Origin: Thiohalobacter sp.
GTDB taxonomy: Bacteria > Pseudomonadota > Gammaproteobacteria > DSM-19610
Direction: 5' to 3'
Assembly (NCBI GenBank): GCA_027010005.1
Contig: JALVCM010000451.1
Location: 1 to 7,408, forward strand
DNA length: 7,408 bases
The position numbers and the translations under genes are program-made. The notes below the pieces were generated by a model. It made no database searches. It was not told the origin of the DNA and saw nothing but the letters and a program-made list of their open reading frames with translations. Shown piece by piece: positions 1-6,292 of this stretch. How positions within the stretch are numbered: position 1 is the stretch's first letter; each line of letters opens with the position of its first letter.

Positions 1-270
1 GAGCAGGCCTCGTTCAATGTCGGCGAGCAACGCCTCCAGTTCCCGTGCAAAATCAAAACTTGCCCGATAATCGATAAACCGCCGCCCACGGCGCAGCGAT
101 TTTATTCGCTTATCCAACGCCTTGGCCAGGGCAGCAGGATCGTTATACAGCGCCAGGGCTTCGATCTTGTCGTTCAAATCCGGATAGCCAAGGTAGAGAT
201 CGAGAATGAACTCCCGCAGGGTGGCTGCATCGAGCTCAGCCAGTTTTTCTTTGAGTTTATCAATACTCAT
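1..270 (-). CDS. DUF6880-like hypothetical protein, N-terminal part (runs off the left edge)
   Basis: A minus-strand reading frame starts with ATG at 270 and stays open for 90 codons to the window edge, so the C-terminus is missing. The product begins MSIDKLKEKLAELDAATL and is rich in Leu, Ala, Lys and Arg, with no signal peptide or membrane segment. The visible part looks wholly helical, and a basic stretch (KRIKSLRRGRRFIDYR, about residues 54-69) is followed by an acidic and aliphatic helix. The layout of a short helical start, then DPAALAKAL, then RRGRRFIDYR, resembles DUF6880-type proteins of unknown function; this is recalled similarity, not a search result. The gene lies 16 bp after the fic stop codon, so the two are probably co-transcribed. 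No clear Shine-Dalgarno sequence precedes the ATG. That fits translation coupled to fic, perhaps through a 7-codon minicistron in the gap (see findings). No function can be assigned. Confidence 0.75.
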   Translation of the reverse strand, partial: MSIDKLKEKLAELDAATLREFILDLYLGYPDLNDKIEALALYNDPAALAKALDKRIKSLRRGRRFIDYRASFDFARELEALLADIERGLL

Positions 271-286
271 GGCTCAAAATGGAGAT

Positions 287-1432
287 TCATTTCTTTTCTA
301 AATCAAATCCGGCTGGCTCGACAACGGTCAGCTCATAACGCGTTGTTCTGCCACCACCCGGTAGCGGCATGATGACCCCCTTGGCAACCAGGTCAGATAG
401 ATCTCGGCTGGCTGTTCGATTGGGGCACTTGGTAATCGCTTCATACTTTCTGGTGGTGATTCCACCCTCAAAACCCTTTCGACCTTCAGCGAACACACGC
501 GAGACCATTCTGGCCTGCCGATCATTCAACTGGTTGCCATAGGCTTCATAGAAACGTGTTTTGGCCAGTACAAAATCCACTTCATCCCCGGCAATTTCCT
601 GTGCCTTGATGATTGTGCCAGCGAAGTAATCAAGCCAGACGTTTACGTCAAGGCTTCCACGGCTCGCGTTCTCCAGTTGCAGGTAATAAGTTTTTTTGTC
701 CGCCTCTATCACGGTGGCAAGACAAGCCGTGGTTGGGTAGCCAAGGGACTGCGAAAGCGCATGGTCGGCAATCGCCCTGCCGACTCGCCCATTACCATCA
801 TCAAAGGGATGAATCACTTCAAACCAGAGGTGGGCAATCCCTGCTCTGACAATCCCGGGTATTGTCCTATCCCCGCTTAAGGAACTGGTTTGGTTATACC
901 AGTCGATAAGCTTCGCCATTTCATCAGGCACCTGCGTCGCTGGCGGGGCTTCATAATGAACCTTTTCCCGTCCGTAAGGCCCGCTCACAATCTGCATTGG
1001 CGAAGGATCGTTGCGGTATGCACCCCGCAGAAGTGATGTGTAGCGCTGCTCCGGGACAGCCATCGACTGCCACTTGCCCAGTAGTTCATGCGTCAGGGGT
1101 GTTTGCCAGTTTTTGCGGACGTCCACCAGCAACGAAGCTGCTCCCGCTGCTTTCTGGTCTGTGTTCTCCGGTAGCGTATCCGATGCTATCAAAGACAGTA
1201 GCGAAGACCTGACCGATTCTCTGTCCAGATCCTCGCCCTCAATGGCACTGGTTTTGATGGCTTCAGAAAGCATCAAGTCGATCGTGGCATCCTCTTGGGA
1301 CGCCATAGGCAGTGCATCAAAGCGACCCGCCAGGCGCTCTGAATTCAGGCGAAATTCAAGTTCCCGGTCTTCGAACGCACGCTTGTCGTAGCGAAAATCT
1401 GGCCAGTCAGGCTGTTGCCATATCCATGTCAT
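287..1432 (-). CDS. Fic-domain protein (probable AMP-transferase) with C-terminal winged helix
   Basis: A 381-residue protein. The N-terminus (MTWIWQQPDWPDFRYD) resembles the DUF4172 domain often found before Fic domains. Residues 61-66 (TSAIEG) match the inhibitory helix motif (S/T)xxxE(G/N), with E65 as the expected inhibitory glutamate; being N-terminal to the core, it suggests a class II Fic protein. The catalytic loop HPFDDGNGRVGR spans residues 208-219 and is intact, with H208 as catalytic base and N214/R216/R219 for phosphate binding. The flap that docks target proteins is about residues 148-164. Residues about 300-366 form a likely winged-helix DNA-binding domain. Fic enzymes of this type usually transfer AMP from ATP to a protein side chain; the target here is unknown. 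The intact inhibitory and catalytic motifs predict an active but self-restrained enzyme in the cytoplasm. Two palindromes cover its promoter and leader, suggesting autoregulation by its own winged helix. The ATG at 1432 has no strong ribosome binding site. Confidence 0.93.
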   Translation of the reverse strand: MTWIWQQPDWPDFRYDKRAFEDRELEFRLNSERLAGRFDALPMASQEDATIDLMLSEAIKTSAIEGEDLDRESVRSSLLSLIASDTLPENTDQKAAGAASLLVDVRKNWQTPLTHELLGKWQSMAVPEQRYTSLLRGAYRNDPSPMQIVSGPYGREKVHYEAPPATQVPDEMAKLIDWYNQTSSLSGDRTIPGIVRAGIAHLWFEVIHPFDDGNGRVGRAIADHALSQSLGYPTTACLATVIEADKKTYYLQLENASRGSLDVNVWLDYFAGTIIKAQEIAGDEVDFVLAKTRFYEAYGNQLNDRQARMVSRVFAEGRKGFEGGITTRKYEAITKCPNRTASRDLSDLVAKGVIMPLPGGGRTTRYELTVVEPAGFDLEKK

Positions 1433-1460
1433 GGCGTGATTCTAGCACTTATTCACGCCA
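1432..1460. promoter_or_regulatory. Putative operator O1, 10-9-10 inverted repeat in the fic leader
   Basis: The arms are TGGCGTGATT (1432-1441) and ATTCACGCCA (1451-1460), matching at 9 of 10 positions with a 9-bp spacer. The repeat starts on the first base of the fic start codon and covers the whole region where a ribosome binding site would lie. A second copy with the same geometry lies 44 bp upstream of fic. The likely ligand is the winged helix of the adjacent Fic protein, which is an inference from position. Confidence 0.6.
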
Positions 1461-1475
1461 TTTTGTATTAATATT

Positions 1476-1504
1476 TGGCGTGATTATAGCTCGTAATAAC
1501 GCCA
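1476..1504. promoter_or_regulatory. Putative operator O2, second 10-9-10 inverted repeat, over the fic -10 element
   Basis: The arms are TGGCGTGATT (1476-1485) and AATAACGCCA (1495-1504), matching at 9 of 10 positions with a 9-bp spacer. The plus-strand 15-mer TGGCGTGATTATAGC (1476-1490) repeats TGGCGTGATTCTAGC (1432-1446) with one change. The centre-to-centre distance between the two palindromes is 44 bp, about four helical turns, so bound dimers would lie on the same face of the DNA. The fic -10 hexamer lies inside this copy. Confidence 0.6.
1483..1488 (-). promoter_or_regulatory. Probable -10 element of the fic promoter
   Basis: The minus strand reads TATAAT here, a perfect sigma-70 -10 hexamer, about 50 bp upstream of the fic ATG. 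No convincing -35 is found at 16-18 bp, so the promoter may be weak or depend on an activator. A weaker alternative on the same strand is TTACGA, 17 bp, TATTAA, with its -10 around 1470. Either choice leaves operator O1 in the transcribed leader and O2 over the promoter. Confidence 0.45.
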
Positions 1505-1539
1505 GCCACGATCAAGAAAGGGGACTGAACGGCGCCCAT

Positions 1540-1579
1540 AAAAAATACCATGACCACAGCAAACTGCCTTTCATGGTAT
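1540..1579 (-). terminator. Candidate rho-independent terminator downstream of guaA
   Basis: Read on the minus strand (the direction of guaA), ATACCATGA (1579-1571) pairs perfectly with TCATGGTAT (1553-1545), with a 17-nt loop. A run of six T residues follows (1545-1540, the first shared with the stem). This is the layout of an intrinsic terminator and would shield the fic promoter from guaBA read-through. The stem is AU-rich and the loop is long, so efficiency is doubtful. The 5' arm can also pair with another copy upstream (see the 1571-1618 entry). Confidence 0.35.
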
Positions 1580-1618
1580 CGCTGTATCTTGCCTGACAGC
1601 CCGCCAAAAATACCATGA
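1571..1618. repeat. Inverted repeat sharing an arm with the candidate terminator
   Basis: TCATGGTAT (1571-1579) is inversely repeated as ATACCATGA (1610-1618). Between them lies a nested 5-bp stem, GCTGT (1581-1585) with ACAGC (1596-1600). Together with ATACCATGA at 1545-1553 this gives three copies of one 9-mer, the middle one inverted. A further ATACCAT lies at 1621-1627. The middle copy can pair with either neighbour but not both at once. Confidence 0.5.
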
Positions 1619-1625
1619 ATATACC

Positions 1626-1652
1626 ATTGATGATGCAGATTATATCATCAAT
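1626..1652. repeat. Perfect 9-bp palindrome with 9-bp spacer, just past the guaA end
   Basis: ATTGATGAT (1626-1634) and ATCATCAAT (1644-1652) are perfect inverted repeats separated by 9 bp. The palindrome begins about 43 bp past the guaA stop codon. No T-run follows on the minus strand, so it is not a convincing terminator alone. It could be a 3'-end stabilising hairpin or a protein-binding site. Confidence 0.4.
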
Positions 1653-1695
1653 TTGGCAATATTAATCCTTGAAATCAATATCTTACAAATCTTCG

Positions 1696-3276
1696 TCACT
1701 CCCACTCGATGGTGGCCGGCGGCTTGCCGGAAATATCGTAAGTGACACGGGAGATTCCAGAGATTTCATTGATGATCCGGCGTGACACGTGGTCGAGGAA
1801 TTCATATGGCAGGTGCGCCCAGCGTGCTGTCATGAAGTCGATGGTTTCCACAGCACGTAACGCCACGACATAGTCATAGCGACGTCCGTCACCGGTCACA
1901 CCCACCGACTTGACCGGCAGAAACACGGCAAACGCCTGGCTGGTCTTGTCGTAAAGATCCTGCTTGCGCAGTTCCTCGATGAAAATGTGGTCGGCAAGTC
2001 GCAGGATATCGGCGTATTCCTTTTTGACTTCACCCAGAATACGTACACCCAGCCCGGGACCCGGGAAAGGGTGGCGGTAGACCATGTCATAGGGAAGGCC
2101 CAGTTCCACACCGAGTTTGCGCACTTCATCCTTGAACAGTTCACGCAGTGGTTCGAGCAGCTTAAGCTTCATGTGCTCGGGCAGCCCGCCGACATTATGG
2201 TGTGACTTGATCAGGTGTGCCTTGCCGGTTTTGGCCCCGGCCGATTCGATGACATCCGGATAGATCGTACCCTGCGCCAGCCACTGTGCATTTGCCAGCT
2301 TGTTGGCTTCTTCCTCGAACACTTCAACAAACAGGTTTCCGATGATCTTGCGTTTCTTCTCCGGGTCGGACTCGCTGCCCAGTGCATCGAGAAAACGCTT
2401 TTCTGCATCGACACGGATCACCCGCACACCCATGTGCTCGGCAAAGGTTGCCATCACCTGGTCACCTTCGTGGTGACGCAACAGACCGGTGTCAACAAAC
2501 ACACAGGTCAGTTGGTCACCAATCGCCTTGTGTAAAAGTGCTGCAACAACAGAGGAGTCCACCCCGCCGGACAGCCCCAGCAGGACTTCTTCATCACCGA
2601 CCTGTTCACGTACCGCCTTGATACTTTCCTCGACGATGTTGCCCGGCGTCCACAAGGCTTCACAGCCACAGATATCCACGATAAACCGTTGCAGGATACG
2701 CTCACCCTGCCGCGTGTGCGTCACTTCCGGGTGGAACTGCACGCCGTAGTAACCCCGCTCATCATCGGCCATGCCGGCAATCGGCGCTGAATCCGTGCTT
2801 GCCATCAGTTTGAAGCCCGGCGGCAACTCGACAACACGATCACCATGGCTCATCCACACATCCAGCAAGCCGTAGCCTTCTTCACTGGTGTGGTCTTCGA
2901 TATCGTTCAGCAGACGGCTATGACCGCGTGCACGCACCTGGGCATAGCCGTACTCGTGGTGATCGGCATTTTCAACCTTGCCACCCAGTTGCGCTGCCAT
3001 GGTCTGCATGCCATAGCAGATACCCAGTACCGGCACGCCCAGTTCGAACACCAGCGCCGGTGCAGCCGGTGCCTCGCCTTCAGTCACGGTCTCGGGGCCG
3101 CCGGACAGAATGATGCCGTGTGGGTGGAAGATGCGTATTTCCTCGTCTTCCATGTCCCAGGGATGGATCTCGCAGTACACACCGATTTCACGCACGCGTC
3201 GCGCGATCAACTGGGTGTACTGGGAACCGAAATCGAGAATCAGAATGCGGTGGGAATGAATATCGTGTTCAGACAC
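1696..3276 (-). CDS. guaA: GMP synthase (glutamine-hydrolysing)
   Basis: Converts XMP to GMP using ATP and glutamine, the last step of guanine nucleotide synthesis, in the cytoplasm. With the GTG at 3276 the protein has 526 residues (E. coli has 525). The N-terminal class I glutamine amidotransferase shows the nucleophile loop GICYGMQ (C87) and the partner residues in FHPE (H182, E184). The PP-loop LSGGVDSS at about 235-242 begins the ATP pyrophosphatase domain. The C-terminal dimerisation domain ends in the family hallmark [13 protein letters not shown]. The frame extends upstream to another GTG at 3312, which would add 12 residues (538 in total). I prefer 3276 because the length and N-terminus ([21 protein letters not shown]) fit the family and GGA lies 8 nt upstream. 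The gene follows guaB after 45 bp and is almost certainly co-transcribed with it. The stop TGA is at 1698-1696. Nothing suggests damage. Confidence 0.97.
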   Translation of the reverse strand: MSEHDIHSHRILILDFGSQYTQLIARRVREIGVYCEIHPWDMEDEEIRIFHPHGIILSGGPETVTEGEAPAAPALVFELGVPVLGICYGMQTMAAQLGGKVENADHHEYGYAQVRARGHSRLLNDIEDHTSEEGYGLLDVWMSHGDRVVELPPGFKLMASTDSAPIAGMADDERGYYGVQFHPEVTHTRQGERILQRFIVDICGCEALWTPGNIVEESIKAVREQVGDEEVLLGLSGGVDSSVVAALLHKAIGDQLTCVFVDTGLLRHHEGDQVMATFAEHMGVRVIRVDAEKRFLDALGSESDPEKKRKIIGNLFVEVFEEEANKLANAQWLAQGTIYPDVIESAGAKTGKAHLIKSHHNVGGLPEHMKLKLLEPLRELFKDEVRKLGVELGLPYDMVYRHPFPGPGLGVRILGEVKKEYADILRLADHIFIEELRKQDLYDKTSQAFAVFLPVKSVGVTGDGRRYDYVVALRAVETIDFMTARWAHLPYEFLDHVSRRIINEISGISRVTYDISGKPPATIEWE

Positions 3277-3321
3277 AGTATGGTTCCGTAGTGGGTTGTG
3301 GCGCAGGGCCACGCAAACCGC

Positions 3322-4785
3322 TCAGGCGCGATAGTTGGGTGCTTCCTTGGTGATCTGTACATCGTGTACGTGGCTCTCGGCCATGCCCGCGCCGGTGACG
3401 CGCACAAATTCGGGCTTGGTACGCATCTCTTCGATGGAGGCGCAGCCCGTGTAACCCATGCTGGAGCGCAGGCCACCCATCAACTGGTGGATGACGGGTT
3501 GCAACGGACCTTTATAGGGTACGCGTCCCTCGATACCTTCCGGGACCAGCTTGTCGGCCTCACTGCCTTCCTGGAAATACCGGTCACTGGAACCGGTCTG
3601 CGATGACATGGCGCCCAGCGAGCCCATGCCACGGTAGGACTTGTAGGAACGTCCCTGGAACAACTCGACCTCGCCCGGTGCTTCCTCGGTACCGGCAAAC
3701 ATGCTCCCGATCATAATCGACCAGGCGCCTGCCACAATGGCCTTGGCCATGTCGCCAGAGTAGCGGATGCCCCCGTCGGCGATCAAGGGAATACCGGTGC
3801 CTTTCAGCTCGTGTGCCACGTTGGCGGCCGCTGTGATCTGCGGCACACCGACACCGGCAACAATACGCGTGGTACAGATCGACCCCGGGCCGATACCGAC
3901 CTTGACGGCATCCGCCCCCGCATCCACCAGCGCACGGGCCGCTGCTGCAGTAGCGATATTGCCCCCAATGACCTGTAAATCCGGGTAGTGTTTTTTCACC
4001 CAGGCAACACGGTCCAGTACGCCCTGTGAATGACCGTGCGCGGTATCGACCACCACCACGTCCACTCCGGCGGCAACCAGTGCGTCAACCCGTTCATCGG
4101 TACCGGCACCGACACCCACGGCCGCACCGACACGCAGCCGGCCCTGGTCATCCTTGCAGGCGTTGGGCTTGTCGCTGGCTTTCTGGATGTCCTTCACGGT
4201 AATCAGGCCCCGCAGACGAAAATCATCGTCCACTACCAGCACCTTTTCGATCCGGTACTGATGCAGCAGGCGGGCGACTTCCTCGCGGTCAGCACCTTCC
4301 TTTACTGTCACCAGTTTGTCACCACCGGTCATCACCGAAGACACCGGTGCATCGAAACGCGTCTCGAAACGGGTATCGCGGTTGGTAATAATGCCAACCA
4401 GCTTGTCGCCCTCCACCACCGGGACGCCGGAAATGCCGTGCTTCCGGGTCAGTTCCAGCACCTCGCGGATACTGGTGTCAGGCGCCACAGTAATCGGGTC
4501 CTTGATCACCCCGCTTTCATATTTCTTGACTCGCCGTACCTGATCAGCCTGCTGCTCGCTGGTCATATTCTTGTGCACGATGCCAATGCCACCTTCCTGC
4601 GCCATGGCAATCGCCAGTCGTGCCTCGGTGACCGTATCCATGGCTGCCGAGATCAGCGGCAGGTTCAACTCGATATCACGTGTCAGGCGCGTTTTCAGGC
4701 TGACATCCCGGGGCATTACCGAGGAATGGGCGGGTAACAGCAGGACATCGTCAAAAGTAAGGGCGTGTTCGGTAATACGCAGCAT
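3322..4785 (-). CDS. guaB: IMP dehydrogenase
   Basis: Oxidises IMP to XMP with NAD+, the committed and rate-limiting step towards guanine nucleotides; cytoplasmic tetramer. The protein has 487 residues, close to the 488 of E. coli. The catalytic barrel starts with the typical [16 protein letters not shown]. It is interrupted by two CBS domains at about residues 93-205, which in this family bind purine nucleotides and tune activity. The catalytic loop [11 protein letters not shown] holds the nucleophile C304. The IMP phosphate-binding segment [11 protein letters not shown] is at 335-345. The mobile flap carries the R402-Y403 pair (SSDRYFQ), with R402 as the likely general base. The C-terminus ([20 protein letters not shown]) is standard. 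This is the first gene of a guaB-guaA operon, transcribed away from xseA. The start ATG at 4785 gives the normal N-terminus [18 protein letters not shown], although the ribosome binding site is weak. Confidence 0.98.
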   Translation of the reverse strand: MLRITEHALTFDDVLLLPAHSSVMPRDVSLKTRLTRDIELNLPLISAAMDTVTEARLAIAMAQEGGIGIVHKNMTSEQQADQVRRVKKYESGVIKDPITVAPDTSIREVLELTRKHGISGVPVVEGDKLVGIITNRDTRFETRFDAPVSSVMTGGDKLVTVKEGADREEVARLLHQYRIEKVLVVDDDFRLRGLITVKDIQKASDKPNACKDDQGRLRVGAAVGVGAGTDERVDALVAAGVDVVVVDTAHGHSQGVLDRVAWVKKHYPDLQVIGGNIATAAAARALVDAGADAVKVGIGPGSICTTRIVAGVGVPQITAAANVAHELKGTGIPLIADGGIRYSGDMAKAIVAGAWSIMIGSMFAGTEEAPGEVELFQGRSYKSYRGMGSLGAMSSQTGSSDRYFQEGSEADKLVPEGIEGRVPYKGPLQPVIHQLMGGLRSSMGYTGCASIEEMRTKPEFVRVTGAGMAESHVHDVQITKEAPNYRA

Positions 4786-4821
4786 GCAGGCACCAGGGTC
4801 GGGTCGGAAATGAAGCCATTA

Positions 4822-4850
4822 ATTATAGGTTCCGGCGGCCTCCGGGTAAA
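4822..4850 (-). promoter_or_regulatory. guaBA promoter
   Basis: On the minus strand, TTTACC (4850-4845) is followed after 17 bp by a perfect TATAAT (4827-4822). The predicted start of transcription is near 4815, giving a leader of about 30 nt before the guaB ATG. The spacer holds an imperfect GC-rich palindrome, CCGGAGGCCGCCGG. No recognisable PurR operator was seen. This is a direct reading of the sequence with no experimental support. Confidence 0.65.
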
Positions 4851-4859
4851 CCGGGTAAA
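4842..4859. repeat. Tandem 9-bp direct repeat over the guaB -35 element
   Basis: CCGGGTAAA occurs twice back to back (4842-4850 and 4851-4859); on the guaB strand each unit reads TTTACCCGG. The promoter-proximal unit supplies the -35 hexamer. It may be a binding site for a regulator, a duplicated -35 allowing a second promoter register, or a chance duplication. Confidence 0.45.
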
Positions 4860-4936
4860 TCCTTGTCTGTCACAGGAAAATCCACATTGACGGCACACGG
4901 GACAGGTGTTCGAAGCCCCGGAGGGCTGCTTTACGC

Positions 4937-4942
4937 TAAAAT
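4937..4942 (+). promoter_or_regulatory. Putative -10 element for xseA, very close to the start codon
   Basis: TAAAAT matches TATAAT at 5 of 6 positions and ends 6 bp before the xseA ATG at 4949. The -35 region is unconvincing; a small GC hairpin sequence, AGCCC-CGGA-GGGCT (4914-4927), occupies it. If used, this promoter would start transcription at or next to the ATG and give a leaderless message. That fits the absence of any Shine-Dalgarno sequence upstream of xseA. Confidence 0.35.
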
Positions 4943-4948
4943 ACCCCG

Positions 4949-6292
4949 ATGACACAGCCTGCCCGCACGATCCTCACCGTCTCCCGTCTCAACCAGGAAG
5001 CCCGCGAACTGCTCGAATCCGGCCTTGGCCGCCTGTGGGTAGAAGGGGAAATCTCCAACCTTGCCCGGCCGGCCTCGGGTCACCTGTACTTCACCCTCAA
5101 GGACGCCAGGGCCCAGGTCAGTTGTGCGCTGTTCCGTAACCGGGCCCTGCGGCTGCGCTTTACCCCGGAGAACGGTACCCAGGTATTGATCCGTGGCCAG
5201 GTCAGCCTCTACGAGGCACGCGGCAACTACCAGCTGATTGTCGACCAGATGGAGGAAGCCGGGGACGGCGCCCTGCGCCGGGCTTTTGAGGAACTGAAGA
5301 CAAAACTGTTCAACGAAGGTCTGTTCGATGAAACCGGCAAGCAACCACTGCCCGACCTGCCGCACTGTATCGGCGTTATTACCTCGCCGAGCGGGGCCGC
5401 CATCCGTGATGTGCTGACCGTACTGAAACGTCGTTTTCCCGGTATCCCGGTGGTGATTTATCCCACCCGGGTGCAGGGTGAGGGTGCAGCGGATGAGATT
5501 GTTGCCGCATTACGCACGGCCGACAGGCGTGCGGATTGTGACGTCCTGCTACTGACCCGTGGCGGTGGCTCACTGGAAGACCTGTGGCCGTTCAATGAAG
5601 AAAAAGTTGCCCGTGCCGTCGCCGCCTGTACCTTGCCACTGATTTCTGCCGTGGGCCACGAGGTTGATGTCGTTATCACGGACTTTGTCGCCGACGCCCG
5701 TGCCGCAACACCATCTGCCGCTGCCGAACTGCTGAGCCCGGACCGGGACGAACTGACCACGCGCCTGAGTCAGCTGGCTGCGCGACTCAGGCAACGGGTT
5801 ACACAACAGCTGCAGCGACAGCACGAGCGACTCGACTGGCTGGCACGCCGTCTTCAGCAACGCCATCCGGGCCGCAATCTCGACCAGCAGGTGCAACGAT
5901 TGGACGAACTGGAACAGCGGCTCAACCGCACCATGCAGCAACAGCTTGCACAACGGCGGGCTCAGCTGCAAACAGCATCGGCGAGACTCAGACAACATCA
6001 CCCCGGTCGTCTTCTGGAGGGCATGGCAGCACGGAACCGGGATTTGGCACAGCGCCTCAAATACTGTATAAATATACAGCTGTCCAGACACCGGGAAAAA
6101 CTGGCCATCCTGGCCCGCACACTGGAAACTGTCAGTCCACTGGCAACATTGCAACGTGGTTACTCGATTACACTGGCAGACAGGGACGGCAGCGTTATTA
6201 CAGAGAGTAGCCAGGTTTCGCCGGGGGACACACTGCAAACCCGGCTGGCCAAAGGTCGTATTTTCAGCACAGTAACCGATACGGAATCATGA
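4949..6292 (+). CDS. xseA: Exonuclease VII large subunit
   Basis: Catalytic subunit of exonuclease VII, which degrades single-stranded DNA from both ends in repair and recombination; it normally works with several copies of the small subunit XseB. No xseB is present here, so it must lie elsewhere. The protein has 447 residues (E. coli 456). Residues about 8-105 form the OB-fold DNA-binding domain (TVSRLNQEARELLE, GEISNLARPASGHLYFTLKD). The catalytic region keeps residues equivalent to those needed in E. coli: D154, R204 in TRGGGSLEDLWPFN, H237 and D240 in AVGHEVD. Residues about 265-395 are a long Gln/Arg-rich coiled coil. It shows a 45-residue periodicity, with landmark prolines at 307, 352 and 397 (HPGR, HPGR, SPLATLQRGYS), also visible in the E. 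coli protein. The gene is divergent from guaB and its stop overlaps the next start. The codons for YCINIQ (6062-6079) form a LexA-box-like sequence. Confidence 0.97.
   Translation: MTQPARTILTVSRLNQEARELLESGLGRLWVEGEISNLARPASGHLYFTLKDARAQVSCALFRNRALRLRFTPENGTQVLIRGQVSLYEARGNYQLIVDQMEEAGDGALRRAFEELKTKLFNEGLFDETGKQPLPDLPHCIGVITSPSGAAIRDVLTVLKRRFPGIPVVIYPTRVQGEGAADEIVAALRTADRRADCDVLLLTRGGGSLEDLWPFNEEKVARAVAACTLPLISAVGHEVDVVITDFVADARAATPSAAAELLSPDRDELTTRLSQLAARLRQRVTQQLQRQHERLDWLARRLQQRHPGRNLDQQVQRLDELEQRLNRTMQQQLAQRRAQLQTASARLRQHHPGRLLEGMAARNRDLAQRLKYCINIQLSRHREKLAILARTLETVSPLATLQRGYSITLADRDGSVITESSQVSPGDTLQTRLAKGRIFSTVTDTES
6044..6081 (+). promoter_or_regulatory. Putative SOS promoter: LexA-box-like palindrome over sigma-70 elements inside xseA
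   Basis: TACTGTATAAATATACAGCT (6062-6081) contains the LexA core CTGT-N8-ACAG and agrees with the E. coli consensus at 17 of 20 positions. It overlaps a good plus-strand promoter: TTGGCA (6044-6049), 17 bp, TATAAA (6067-6072), with a predicted start near 6079. The next gene start on this strand is the M23 peptidase about 210 bp downstream. Inside xseA the box is coded by TAC TGT ATA AAT ATA CAG. These are the only two ATA codons among the 18 isoleucine codons of the gene, which suggests selection on the DNA rather than on the protein. Confidence 0.5.

Noticed and set aside
1582..1599. CTGT...ACAG in the fic-guaA gap, resembling a LexA box
   Set aside because: The spacer is 10 bp instead of the required 8. 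It is better explained as the nested stem of the 1571-1618 inverted repeat.
2845..3291. Plus-strand open frame (148 codons) opposite guaA
   Set aside because: Fully antisense to the amidotransferase domain, with no independent coding evidence.
3277..3312. Twelve-residue N-terminal extension of GuaA from a GTG at 3312
   Set aside because: The extension ([12 protein letters not shown]) does not resemble the family, makes the protein longer than usual, and a better-placed GTG at 3276 gives 526 residues.
4030..4737. Long plus-strand open frame (235 codons) opposite guaB
   Set aside because: It lies wholly antisense to a strongly conserved gene, and its product looks like reverse-frame translation (many His, Gln and Arg, no domain). 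It is a by-product of GC-rich codon use.
4914..4927. GC-rich hairpin AGCCC-CGGA-GGGCT between guaB and xseA as a terminator
   Set aside because: No gene ends here on either strand and no T-run follows. The two flanking genes diverge from this region.
5849..6140. 45-residue periodicity in the XseA coiled coil (HPGR, HPGR, SPLA) as a possible recent internal duplication
   Set aside because: The same three-fold pattern is recognisable in E. coli XseA, so it is an old family feature and not novel here.
5570..6238. Long minus-strand open frame (222 codons) opposite xseA
   Set aside because: Antisense to conserved xseA, Cys- and Gln-rich with no recognisable domain and no promoter or ribosome site.
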